Part shown: piece after piece, positions 56,701-64,000 of the stretch | Position numbering within the stretch: the first letter of the stretch is position 1 | How the letters are laid out: every line of letters begins with the position of its first letter | Origin: Leptasterias polaris | Taxonomy: Eukaryota; Echinodermata; Asteroidea; Forcipulatida; Asteriidae | Assembly: GCA_037783415.1 (NCBI GenBank) | Contig: JAZGTN010000014.1 | Location: forward strand, 372,001 to 436,000 | Direction: 5' to 3' | DNA length: 64,000 bases | Position numbers and translations under genes: made by a program | Notes under the pieces: model-generated | Told to the model about the DNA's origin: nothing | Seen by the model: the letters and a program-made list of their open reading frames with translations, nothing else | Database searches by the model: none

Positions 56701-59700
56701 TATGAAATTGGGCCCTGGTGTGTGGGCCTCCAGTGGAGGGCAATAATAAATGACCAGAAGGAGTGGTCAGAAACACCCACTTAAAAGGTCGATGATTCTT
56801 CAAAAAAAAAAATCACCTTTGATTTTTCCCCAACATTTCCATTTTCTTGATAGCTCTTGCTGAGGAACTTAAAGTGCACCTCAAGTTATTTCTAGATCTC
56901 ATTGTCTTGGTCTTGCATAGGTTACTTTGTGGAGATAGTTCATATCTGAAATGAACATTGTCCAAACCTTTTGTTTTAAACAGGCTGCTGGTGTCAAACA
57001 ACCAATAGACAAACGGGTCAACGACAAAATGCTGCAACTCATCGGCAATGGAATGAAATCCATTCCACTGATAGAGCAATCCATCAAGGAGTTTGTCAGG
57101 GATGAACTATTCCAGGATTCTCCATGCCCACCACATTCAAACCGTCGCTTCTTCCCTACCGAGAAGGACATTGCAAACCGCATCTTCAAGGTGTCTTTGA
57201 GTTCTGTTTCATCCAAATTGAAGATAGACAAGCTGGAGGACCTGGTGAATGGCTTGCTGGAGGAGCAGCGAGCCCAAAATGGATTCGTTTTCTTCAGGAG
57301 TTCTGTTGGCACTGATGATTCAACGTCGGACTGTTCTGACAAATCACGTCAGGGTAGCCCAATCAATCGGGGATCAAAGAAAAGAAAACATCGCCAAACT
57401 AAAACCGATTCCACCAAAAGCAAGGGATTTGACTCATCGACTGAAGGCTTACTCTTTGTGTATCAGACCCATTCTCAAAGACAGCTCTTGGCCCGTTATG
57501 GTTCAGACCTGACCTTCTTGGACCCAGCACATAGAGTAGCCGACTATGCGGTACCGCTGTACTTCCTGCATGTGCATACAAATTGTGATTACCAAATTGC
57601 GGCGATGATCGTTATGGAGAGAGAATCAGATTTGAGGGAGGCGTTAGCAATCATCAAGAAAAACAATCCTGGCTGGAGACCTCAGCAGTTTGTGGTCGAT
57701 GCTTCCCGTGAGGAGATTCAAACTGTGGAGAAAGTGTTCCCAGGTTAATTACATTAAAGGCGTGCAATTTGTGTCAGTGCAATAAGGTTGTAACTCGATT
57801 TTGCGGATCTCGCCCAAAAATGCTCTTTGAAACAATGTGTTTTTCAGCTTTGTGTGTACATCCGGGTTATTTTAAGCATGATACGACCTTTGACATGCAT
57901 TTCATGTATACATTACTCTAGGAGTTACGACCTTGTTGCACCAACAAGATGATTTGTCCTTATTTAACGATAGTAGTAGTAGTGGCTTCTTATATAGCGC
58001 TCATATCTGTCACTCAGTGGCGCTTCAACAGTCAGCTCTTTCCTGCAAGGTATGTGGAGCTACGTTTTGAAGTATGAGACATATGCCTTTACATAGCACC
58101 ACGTAATGGTTTACAAGGTGCAATATGCAGCCAATCAAACTAGGAATACCGGGGCAAACTCCTAATCATTTCGATAAGTGCCCTGGGTTCTTTTACTTGC
58201 ATTACACGGGACCAACGACTTTACATCCCATCTGAAGGACGCAGCAATAATCGTATCACGACTGGGACTCGAACCCACACTCTGCTGAACAGAAACACCA
58301 GAGCTTGAGTACAGTGTTCTTATCAGCTCTACCACCACACAACACTAACAATATTTTGTTTTCATGTCTCGTGTGTCTCCCTTTTCCTTCAGAAGAATAG
58401 TCTTTTGATTTTTTGTTCCATTCTCAAATATTTCATTTTGGTGATGCAAATTTTTACTGCACAGAATTTGTTTCTGGACCATTTCCCAGCTTTCAGGATT
58501 CTTTGTTTATCAGTATGTAGAATGTACATGATCACCTTAATTTACCCCCATTGAGTATGTTATTTCAAGGTCAAAGGCCAAGGATATTCTTACTAATGAC
58601 CTACCTGTAAACTGTCCAACATTATTGTCGTCTTTCTATTTCTTTCTTCTTTGTCTGCGTCAATTTTTATTAGAGTGTCGAGTTTTCATCTCTGATGTCA
58701 GACGGGAGCAGGCCTGGGAGCGCTGGATAACCAACCCAAAGCATGGATTAGTCAAATGTCAGGAGCTGCTCTGTAAGATGTCTGCTGTTGCAACTGCCCG
58801 TACTGTAGATAGCTACCAGTTTACCATGGACAGACTGAAGACGGCATCGAGCAAGGCTAAGTTTAAGCTGATGCGAGCATGGTTCCGGGAGAAGTGGCTG
58901 TCGAACATACAGGTACATGTGTTTCTCTCCTTGTGTTCTCTCTGTTAGACATACACGTGTAGGTATCTGCCTGTGGTCTCCTCCTCAAATTGTACACCGC
59001 TTAAATCAATGGTACCACACCCACCGCAGACTGTCTTTCCAGTGCTGCTGCTTTCAGTTCGGTGGTATCACAACCTGCGCTGTATGTACTGTACTTCACA
59101 AGGTATATCAATTTGGAAAAATGTTGAGTCAATTAATTTCTGACATGTACATTGTAGATCCACTATGCAATGTTTCAATTCTGAATATGTTCCAGTTTGA
59201 CTACAGAATTGAAGATTGAGATTTGGCCCAAGACCCCCGTGCATAGCCACCATTGCTGAGGTCAAACAATGAAAGCGTGCAAGTGTGTGCGCGCCACGCA
59301 CAACTCTCGGCCAATGACGGGTCTATCTTTGACCTCTTTGTGCTTGTGACTTCATATGCAATGGGTCTAATGAAATGACATCTTTCAAGTTTTGACTATT
59401 TAATTACAGAGATGGGCTTACGTTTTCCGACAACAAAGGCAGATGCTGCCATTAATCATGAACAATGGTATCGAGGACCAGCATGAAGCTATGAAGTACA
59501 ACTTCATCAGCAATAATCGCAACTACCCGCTTCACAGTATGCTAAACCTACTGATCAACACCATCCTGCCTGATTTATATGCAAGGTAAAGAGACAGATT
59601 GCGAGTTCATCAGCTTAAAATTTGTTATTAATATCATTAAAATATATTTCTGGTAATGAAACCAACGATGCCTCAATAAGTGAACTTAATCACTGCAGCT

Positions 59701-61358
59701 CGCAAGCCTAAGGAAACCTTTAAACAAGGGTGCTTGCTATGTGAACCAGAAACACCGGGGTTGACCCCTACTCTTCCACGCTAAGTGTTTGGGTTCTTTT
59801 ATGTGCACTTCCAATCCTAGTACACTTGACCTACGGCTTAATGTCCCATCGGAAGGACAAAGCAATTAAGATATAGTATCTTGCTCGAGGACACAAGTGC
59901 CACCACCGGTTCTCGAACCCACAGGAAGACCGGGGTTGAGTCCAGTGCTCTCAACCACCCTGCCAACCATGCAACGTACCATGATGCAATTACATTACCT
60001 AAAGCCTTCAAGCAAATGTTCCGTGTTCATTTCTATTTATCATCTTTACAGGTATGTGCAGGTGAACACAGAATGGAGCACCACCATTAACACCGGTGTT
60101 CCCCCACTTCTCTACAACCGACCCAAGCCCTTTATTGACCACTGTCAACAACGCATTACTAAGACCAAGACACCGACGAGGCAACAATCCACCAAGCTAT
60201 TCCACAGCCCTGTTCATCCTAATTCTAGAAACCTAGTAGACCTCAGCATTCCATCCTGCACTTGCCAGGACTTCACAAGGACTGGTTATCTTTGTGACCA
60301 CCTTTTGGAGTGTATCACCGACAAGAATGAGCTGCTCTGGGAGAGGTTGCCATCGTCTTACCTCTTCAGCCCCTTCCTGACAGTGGATGAGGGTGCAGTG
60401 GTTGGAGAAGGGGAGCAGGTTTTTGGAGCAGTTGATAATGACGAGGAAGAGGAGTGTGTCAATACTGCCTCCGGGCTGTCACCAGAGGAGGAAGCTACCT
60501 CCAACTTAGAAGGTAATGGAAAAAAGAAGCATGCAGCGTCAGTGCAATTGCCCGTAGCAGAAATCAGTCGCCATTGTGACGGGATTTATTCATGTCCAAT
60601 TACAGCTATAACATTCTCTATGGCATGCAGGGCTTCATGGATTGGTCTAAAAGTACATTGTACAATATTTTAAATGGTTTTGAGGGATATAAGACGGTAA
60701 TAAAAATACTCCCATCACTTCCATGGATCATATCTAAGATTAATGAAGAAATATATGTTTTATATATACAGCAATCCTTGCTGCCGTTGAAGCCCAAACA
60801 TCATCTACATGTACATCACATTATGCCATTGAAGACGCATCCTATAACCAGGAAGCAGCACGGTGCCAACTCATCGCTAAACAACTCCTAGACCTCACAC
60901 AAAGCGTGACAGACAGGGAGGTACTTGCTGCAGCACTGATACACATGGAGGCATCACTGGAAACCCTAAAGCAAGCCATTCCACCTGGAAAGCTAAACAT
61001 GACTGATCGGCCTGGAGACACAGGTACAAATTTGCCTACTCATGTCAACAGAGGACTACACAAACAGGATGAGGACATGTCTCCTTTGAAAAAGCCCCGT
61101 CTTTTGGACAGCGCTGTTGAGGGCGAATTGGTGTTATTGGGAAATCAGGTGGTGGATTCGGAAATAAGCATTTGTGACAATGAGACAGTAGAGGTTTATG
61201 ACGCCAGTCAGGAGAGCTTAGATATTCAGGAAAGCATCGTGACAGAAACAATCGATCTCCAACATGGGGCTGTGTTTATCTTAGATGCATCGGGTGTTAT
61301 GAGGAATGTGCAATTATCTGGTTCAGAGGCAAACCCTACACTAACTAAGAATACGTGA
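52365..61358 (+). CDS. CARF/ALS2CR8-like, MULE-transposase-like and SWIM zinc-finger fusion protein (9 exons, 1035 aa)
   Basis: Exons: 52365-52842, 53146-53303, 54613-54711, 55577-55726, 56984-57743, 58674-58912, 59410-59585, 60052-60512, 60772-61358. All introns are GT-AG, phases agree, and the joined length (3108 nt) gives 1035 codons plus stop. An in-frame TAG lies just before the ATG. Domains: residues about 125-365 resemble the CARF/ALS2CR8 family (GIPYIMMGNRKLTCHHG, KKVGCP, HPLGE, NRRFFPT). Residues about 450-685 resemble a MULE-type transposase core (RYGSDLTFLD, FVVDASREE, RREQAWERW). A SWIM finger follows (C756, C758, C768, H770). Basic patches KKRKHR (427-432) and LKKPRLL near the C-terminus suggest nuclear location. 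Introns are full of SINEs and MITEs, so the locus is old and fixed; I infer a domesticated, DNA-binding or regulatory protein. No terminal inverted repeats flank it. Exon structure is strong; function is inference. Confidence 0.85.
53146..53303 (+). CDS. CARF/MULE/SWIM gene, exon 2
   Basis: Acceptor gctttcag; residues 160-212. It holds the CARF-like GIPYIMMGNRKLTCHHG segment, where the CxHG is family-typical. Donor is AAG|gtatta, phase 0. Confidence 0.85.
53315..53640 (+). mobile_element. SINE fragment interrupted by a MITE
   Basis: GTGTGGGGTTTCAAGTCC is box B of the SINE head; the rest (GGTCTTGACACCTGTGTCCT, GCAAGATACTTAATCATAAT) resumes after the MITE at 53337-53485. Confidence 0.7.
53337..53485. 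mobile_element. MITE of the GGTCGATTTCACAAAG-ended family, inverse copy (149 bp)
   Basis: GGGCTCGATTTCACAAAGAG to CTTTGTGAAATCGACCCC; nearly the complement of the 48093-48239 copy, so recent activity is likely. Confidence 0.9.
53670..53720. repeat. CTG/CAG trinucleotide repeat
   Basis: ACTACTACT followed by about 13 uninterrupted GCT (CTG) units in intron 2 of the CARF/MULE/SWIM gene. Confidence 0.95.
53745..54067 (-). mobile_element. tRNA-derived SINE, reverse
   Basis: Ends with the inverse tRNA-like head (TGGAACCCATTGTCCGATGA, GAACTTGAGTCCGATGCA) and has AGAAGCAATTATGCCC in the body. A poly-C run at 53841 interrupts it. Confidence 0.7.
54613..54711 (+). CDS. CARF/MULE/SWIM gene, exon 3
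   Basis: Acceptor atttacag, donor AAA|gtaaga; residues 213-245. Contains KKVGCPSQILIRHVMLLPDF, the conserved cysteine-bearing core of CARF-like proteins. At 33 codons it is easy to miss without splice evidence. Confidence 0.85.
54895..54975 (-). mobile_element. SINE 3' tail fragment, reverse
   Basis: AATAATAATAATGAACC...CTTGTATAGCGCATATCAC, matching the tail of the 39094 family. Confidence 0.55.
55115..55485 (-). mobile_element. tRNA-derived SINE, reverse, diverged
   Basis: AGTGTCTTGCTTAAGACACT and AAACCCACACTCTGC...GAGTCCGATGCGCTACAC are the inverse of the SINE body and head. Confidence 0.65.
55577..55726 (+). CDS. CARF/MULE/SWIM gene, exon 4
   Basis: Acceptor ccacaatag, donor GAG|gtaatg; residues 246-295, phase 0 on both sides. 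Basic helix (TEHKRRELSKHIKLTLKEKR) followed by the HPLGE motif that precedes the next conserved block in CARF-like proteins. Confidence 0.85.
55753..56117 (+). mobile_element. tRNA-derived SINE, full head
   Basis: GTGTCGTGGCCGAGCGGTCT...GTGGGTTCGAATCCCAGTCA, then TTGAGCATGGCACTTAACCA and a body different from the 39094 subfamily. TGTGCCCTTG is tripled. It starts only 26 bp after the exon 4 donor. Confidence 0.85.
56551..56715. mobile_element. MITE of the GGGCCCAATTTC-ended family (165 bp)
   Basis: GGGCCCAATTTCATAGAGCA mirrors GCTCTATGAAATTGGGCCC; internal GCTTAACATTTGTCTGCTAA and inverse. Confidence 0.9.
56984..57743 (+). CDS. CARF/MULE/SWIM gene, exon 5
   Basis: Acceptor ttaaacag, donor CAG|gttaat (weaker but phase-consistent); residues 296-548. 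Carries the end of the CARF-like region (NRRFFPTEKDI), a Ser-rich basic linker with KKRKHR, and the first part of the transposase-like fold including D475 (LTFLD) and D534 (FVVDA). Confidence 0.85.
57970..58342 (-). mobile_element. tRNA-derived SINE, reverse
   Basis: GTAGTAGTAGTGG tail, TTATATAGCGCTC, then CATCTGAAGGACGCAGCAAT, CTGGGACTCGAACCCACACT and CTCTACCACCACACAAC (inverse head). Lies in intron 5. Confidence 0.85.
58674..58912 (+). CDS. CARF/MULE/SWIM gene, exon 6
   Basis: Acceptor tttattag, donor CAG|gtacat; residues 549-628. Begins with FISDVRREQAWERW, the altered equivalent of the cysteine/histidine motif of MULE-like proteins, followed by helices. Confidence 0.85.
59410..59585 (+). 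CDS. CARF/MULE/SWIM gene, exon 7
   Basis: Acceptor taattacag, donor AAG|gtaaag; residues 629-686 plus two bases. Sequence RWAYVFRQQ... to NLLINTILPDLYA fits the helical region between the transposase-like core and the SWIM finger. Not visible as a long open frame because it is only 176 bp. Confidence 0.85.
59752..59990 (-). mobile_element. tRNA-derived SINE, reverse, 3' part missing
   Basis: TCCCATCGGAAGGACAAAGC, TCTTGCTCGAGGACACAAGT, GGTTCTCGAACCCACAGG and GTCCAGTGCTCTCAACC. It ends about 60 bp before exon 8. Confidence 0.75.
60052..60512 (+). CDS. CARF/MULE/SWIM gene, exon 8 (SWIM zinc finger)
   Basis: Acceptor catctttacag, donor GAAG|gtaatg. Encodes the SWIM finger CTCQDFTRTGYLCDH (CxC-x9-CxH) and an acidic stretch (DNDEEEE). 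The open frame extends upstream into a SINE, but the acceptor and phase set the true exon start. Confidence 0.85.
60772..61358 (+). CDS. CARF/MULE/SWIM gene, exon 9 (terminal)
   Basis: Acceptor tatatacag; runs to TGA at 61356-61358. Encodes helical and acidic sequence with the basic patch SPLKKPRLL, a possible second nuclear localisation signal. No further domain recognised. Confidence 0.82.
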
Positions 61359-61695
61359 GACAAAAGGATTCAAGATTATTGTATGGAAAAGTTCATTCTG
61401 TCAAATCAACTGTATAGATTTAAAAGTGTGCGCAAAAAGATTGTCAATTATTTGAAGTGTCCTTATTTTGTACAATTGAAAACCAAACATGTTGCTACTT
61501 TCAAAACGGTAATATATCACACTGTTGGTTTCTACATCGTGGCATTTTAACAAAGGTACTCTTACAATCGTGTTGCAGTTTTCAAAAAAAGTACATGTTT
61601 CGCCTAAACAAACAAATACGCCAGCTTACCTGTGAAATCAGCGAAGGCTTTTAGTACAAAAGAGTTGAAATTAAAATTGGCACAAAATTTAAAAG

Positions 61696-61739
61696 AATAA
61701 ACAGTTTCTGCAGTGGTTTAATTTAGTAATAAAAATAAA
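61696..61739 (+). other. Polyadenylation signals of the CARF/MULE/SWIM gene
   Basis: AATAAA occurs at 61696-61701, 61728-61733 and 61734-61739, about 340-380 bp after the stop codon, at a plausible 3'UTR distance. Confidence 0.55.
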
Positions 61740-62380
61740 GTCTTCGTATGGCCACTAGTTATTTTTTCAATTTGGATTAAGCTTTTAAAAAAGATTAATA
61801 TTACAAATCGAAAAAAGAACTAGTGTTGTAAAAAAAAAACCGTCATCAATAAATTCAACGATTTTTTGTAAAGAACTTATAACGAATGAAAGACAAAGCC
61901 ATAAAAATTACAATAATAACTTTTAGAGACTTGAGGCAAGGGCGGATGATCAACACTGGTTTTGTTTTGCTAAATGCCTGCTTTGAACTTGTATTACAAT
62001 GAAAATAGTCACTTCAAGTGATTTCATCAACTGCAACAAGATTATTCAAATGAAAACAAGGAAAGAAAATACATCGAGGATAATTGTTGTATTTATTTAT
62101 TATCGGTTTTTATCTTTTAAATGTAGGCCTACACCATTTTTACAAATACAAAATTGAATAGTTGAGGTTAATAGATAAAACTGTTTTTGGTAATTACATA
62201 TACGTGTAGGCCTACTCCATTTTTACAAATAACAAAATTGAATAGTTGAAATTAATAGATAACCTAGTTTATTATTGTTGGATAGACCCATTAACATGCA
62301 TTTTTACTTCCAAAATGGAAGACCATAAGCAGACCGTGTGTGATGTGTGACGTCAGTGCGAGGGCTCTAATTAGACCTTG
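61740..62380. other. AT-rich intergenic DNA
   Basis: A ~70-bp phrase occurs twice (GTAGGCCTACACCATTTTTA near 62125 and GTAGGCCTACTCCATTTTTA near 62206). No gene seen. Confidence 0.45.
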
Positions 62381-62387
62381 TATTCCA

Positions 62388-62676
62388 CCCATACCATGGC
62401 CAAGTTCGCGCAAGGACCAATGGTTAACTTATGGTTGTTTAGTGACGTACTCTAGTCATGTCAACGCGACTGCTGACTTAACGTACGTTATCATTTTCTT
62501 ATAACTGGTGCTATGACAACGACTGTTGATAACCAGCGATGCGACCATGCCCTTTAGGCTGGTTCCAAATAGTCGACTAGCGTAGTCCAACTATCATCGA
62601 CTAAACAGAGTTTGGGCTAACTTAGTCGAACTATGGTCAACGATAGTCCTTGCGCAAACTTGGCCCACGGTGTGGC
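62388..62676. mobile_element. Possible MITE with long imperfect inverted ends
   Basis: CATGGCCAAGTTCGCGCAAG at the left versus CTTGCGCAAACTTGGCCCAC at the right; GACTA/TAGTCGA motifs inside. Confidence 0.55.
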
Positions 62677-63654
62677 CATCTTGTTTTTTGAACTGTCGTG
62701 TGACACCAAACCTGTGCCTGTGGCTCATAGGTATCATGAGGGTTTTGTTTTTGTTTGGATGTAGTAATGGAGGTCTAGACCGAGTTCTCCTCAGGACCAT
62801 ATTTTCCAGGTCTCAGCGATTTTGAGATCTCAAAGTGTTGAGGTCACTTTTGCCTCAGTCTCGGGCACAAGTCTCAAATAGTCTCAGTCAGAGACCTTGT
62901 CACGACCCATTAAAAACTCCAGAATGTTTGAAGTAAATTATTTAATAAACTGCTTTTGGTTAATGGTTAACTGCCTGTACCACCAGGTAATTCATCACCA
63001 GCAGTATGAACCGTGTGTCCTTCATTAACAAATAAATCCCATGTCATGCAATGTGTGTGCATCCATTGTTTGACATAGCCAACAGGCAGGTTGTATACAA
63101 AGTGGTATTGACAGGACGTACACCGATTCCGATCTCTCAAAACCTTGGAATTAGCTTATATTAAATACATTTTTAAGAAAATAAGCTTCCGTTTCAAAAA
63201 AAGAAAAGAAAATCATACGTGGTCTTGTTGACAATAAGACATACATGTACATGTATTGTCATGCAACTCCTTGATCACTAAATTTGCTTTTAAGGAGCAT
63301 GAAGAGATTTTGAATTTGATCAATTCATGTCACTTAAAAAGGCTGGGACCAGTTCACAAAGTAAAGTACACACAGGCAACTTTACTTATCTATGATTAAT
63401 AATAGTACTCCTAAGATAACTGAACCAACAGAACCATCAGCTCGAAGGAAATGGGAAAACCTTCCAGATGTGGGCCCTTATGGTTTGAAAATATACTACT
63501 TAGTTGAAATAGATGAAGAAAAGTAAATGTTGGGACTTATTTTTGTCCACTTAAGAAATTAAATCAAGCTAGTATGAGTAGGACTGATGCTGAGGGATAC
63601 TTTTATTTTAGGTTTTGCTGAAGTTTTAACGAAAATTTGTTTTACAAAATGTTC

Positions 63655-63850
63655 CATTGTTGGTCTTGGTCTCAGTCTCAGACTGAAAGGTCTTGGAGTG
63701 TATAAGGTCTTGGTCTCGGTCTCAGTTTTAGACTGCTGCAAGGTCTTTGTCTAAGTCTCGGTTTCGGACTGTAAGGTCTTGGTCTCGGTCTTGGAAGATG
63801 AGGTCTCAGTCCCGGTCTCAGACTTTGAGGTCTTGACTCCAACACTGACA
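63655..63850. repeat. Degenerate GGTCTTGGTCTCGGTCTCAG repeat
   Basis: About six irregular copies of a GGTCTTGGTCTCGGTCTCAG..CTG unit ending GTCTTGACTCCAACACTG. A partial relative at 62780-62905 (GGTCTAGACCGAG..., GTCTCAGTCAGAGAC). Confidence 0.75.
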
Positions 63851-64000
63851 TGAGGTCAGCTTGATTCCAAAAAGAAATACCTTTAACATAGAGCAAGGCC
63901 TACTTTACCTTTACAATTACTCTGGGACAGACAGGGTGCTAAGCTGTACAGTGTTACTAACACTAGATGGGGACTTGGGTCCAGAAGAGTGAACCGTTTC

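Overview
The window looks like metazoan nuclear DNA: AT-rich, sparse genes, GT-AG introns, AATAAA polyadenylation signals, tRNA-derived SINEs, MITEs, LINE and LTR-retrotransposon remains, and no bacterial-style gene packing. The style of the repeats (TTAA-flanked MITEs starting AGG, GGGCCCAATTTC-ended MITEs, tRNA-like SINEs with GGCCGAG...GGTTCGA heads) and the presence of an IQCC orthologue and a CARF-like gene point to a marine invertebrate deuterostome, most likely an echinoderm and perhaps a sea star. This is inference from memory of repeat families, not a search result.

Two multi-exon genes can be rebuilt with consistent splice phases. On the minus strand, from 51430 down to at least 28065, is an orthologue of IQCC (IQ-motif protein C). 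Four exons are found: the start, a calmodulin-binding IQ motif split by intron 1, a large Ser/Thr/acidic exon, and a short conserved helix exon beyond a 16 kb intron. The 3' end was not found. On the plus strand, starting 934 bp away in a head-to-head arrangement, is a nine-exon gene (52365-61358) for a predicted 1035-residue protein. It joins a CARF/ALS2CR8-like region, a MULE-transposase-like region with altered motif residues, and a SWIM zinc finger; it looks like a domesticated transposase-derived nuclear protein.

The rest is mostly mobile DNA. 1-9 kb: MITEs of a CCGGGTCAG-ended family (one carrying a second MITE), a SINE fragment, a 60-bp tandem repeat and palindromic MITEs; a 2.37-2.56 kb stretch rich in homeodomain-type sites could be regulatory. 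9.2-9.6 kb: a possible signal-peptide exon or small secreted peptide. 9.6-22 kb: tandem repeats, TTAA-flanked MITEs, hairpins and a MITE-in-MITE. 22.3-28 kb: possible terminal exon, long hairpin, duplicated sequence with short hairpins. 28-44 kb, inside the long IQCC intron: a decayed Gypsy-like LTR element interrupted by a 915-bp DNA transposon, a tRNA-SINE cluster, and a decayed LINE interrupted by a SINE. 44-51 kb: IQCC exons and introns with SINEs, MITEs and an unusual element whose inverted ends are short tandem repeats. 52-61 kb: the CARF/MULE/SWIM gene, its introns packed with SINEs and MITEs. 61.4-64 kb: downstream repeat-rich DNA.

Most open reading frames of 60-200 codons here are chance or repeat-derived. 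No rRNA, CRISPR or bacterial elements are seen.
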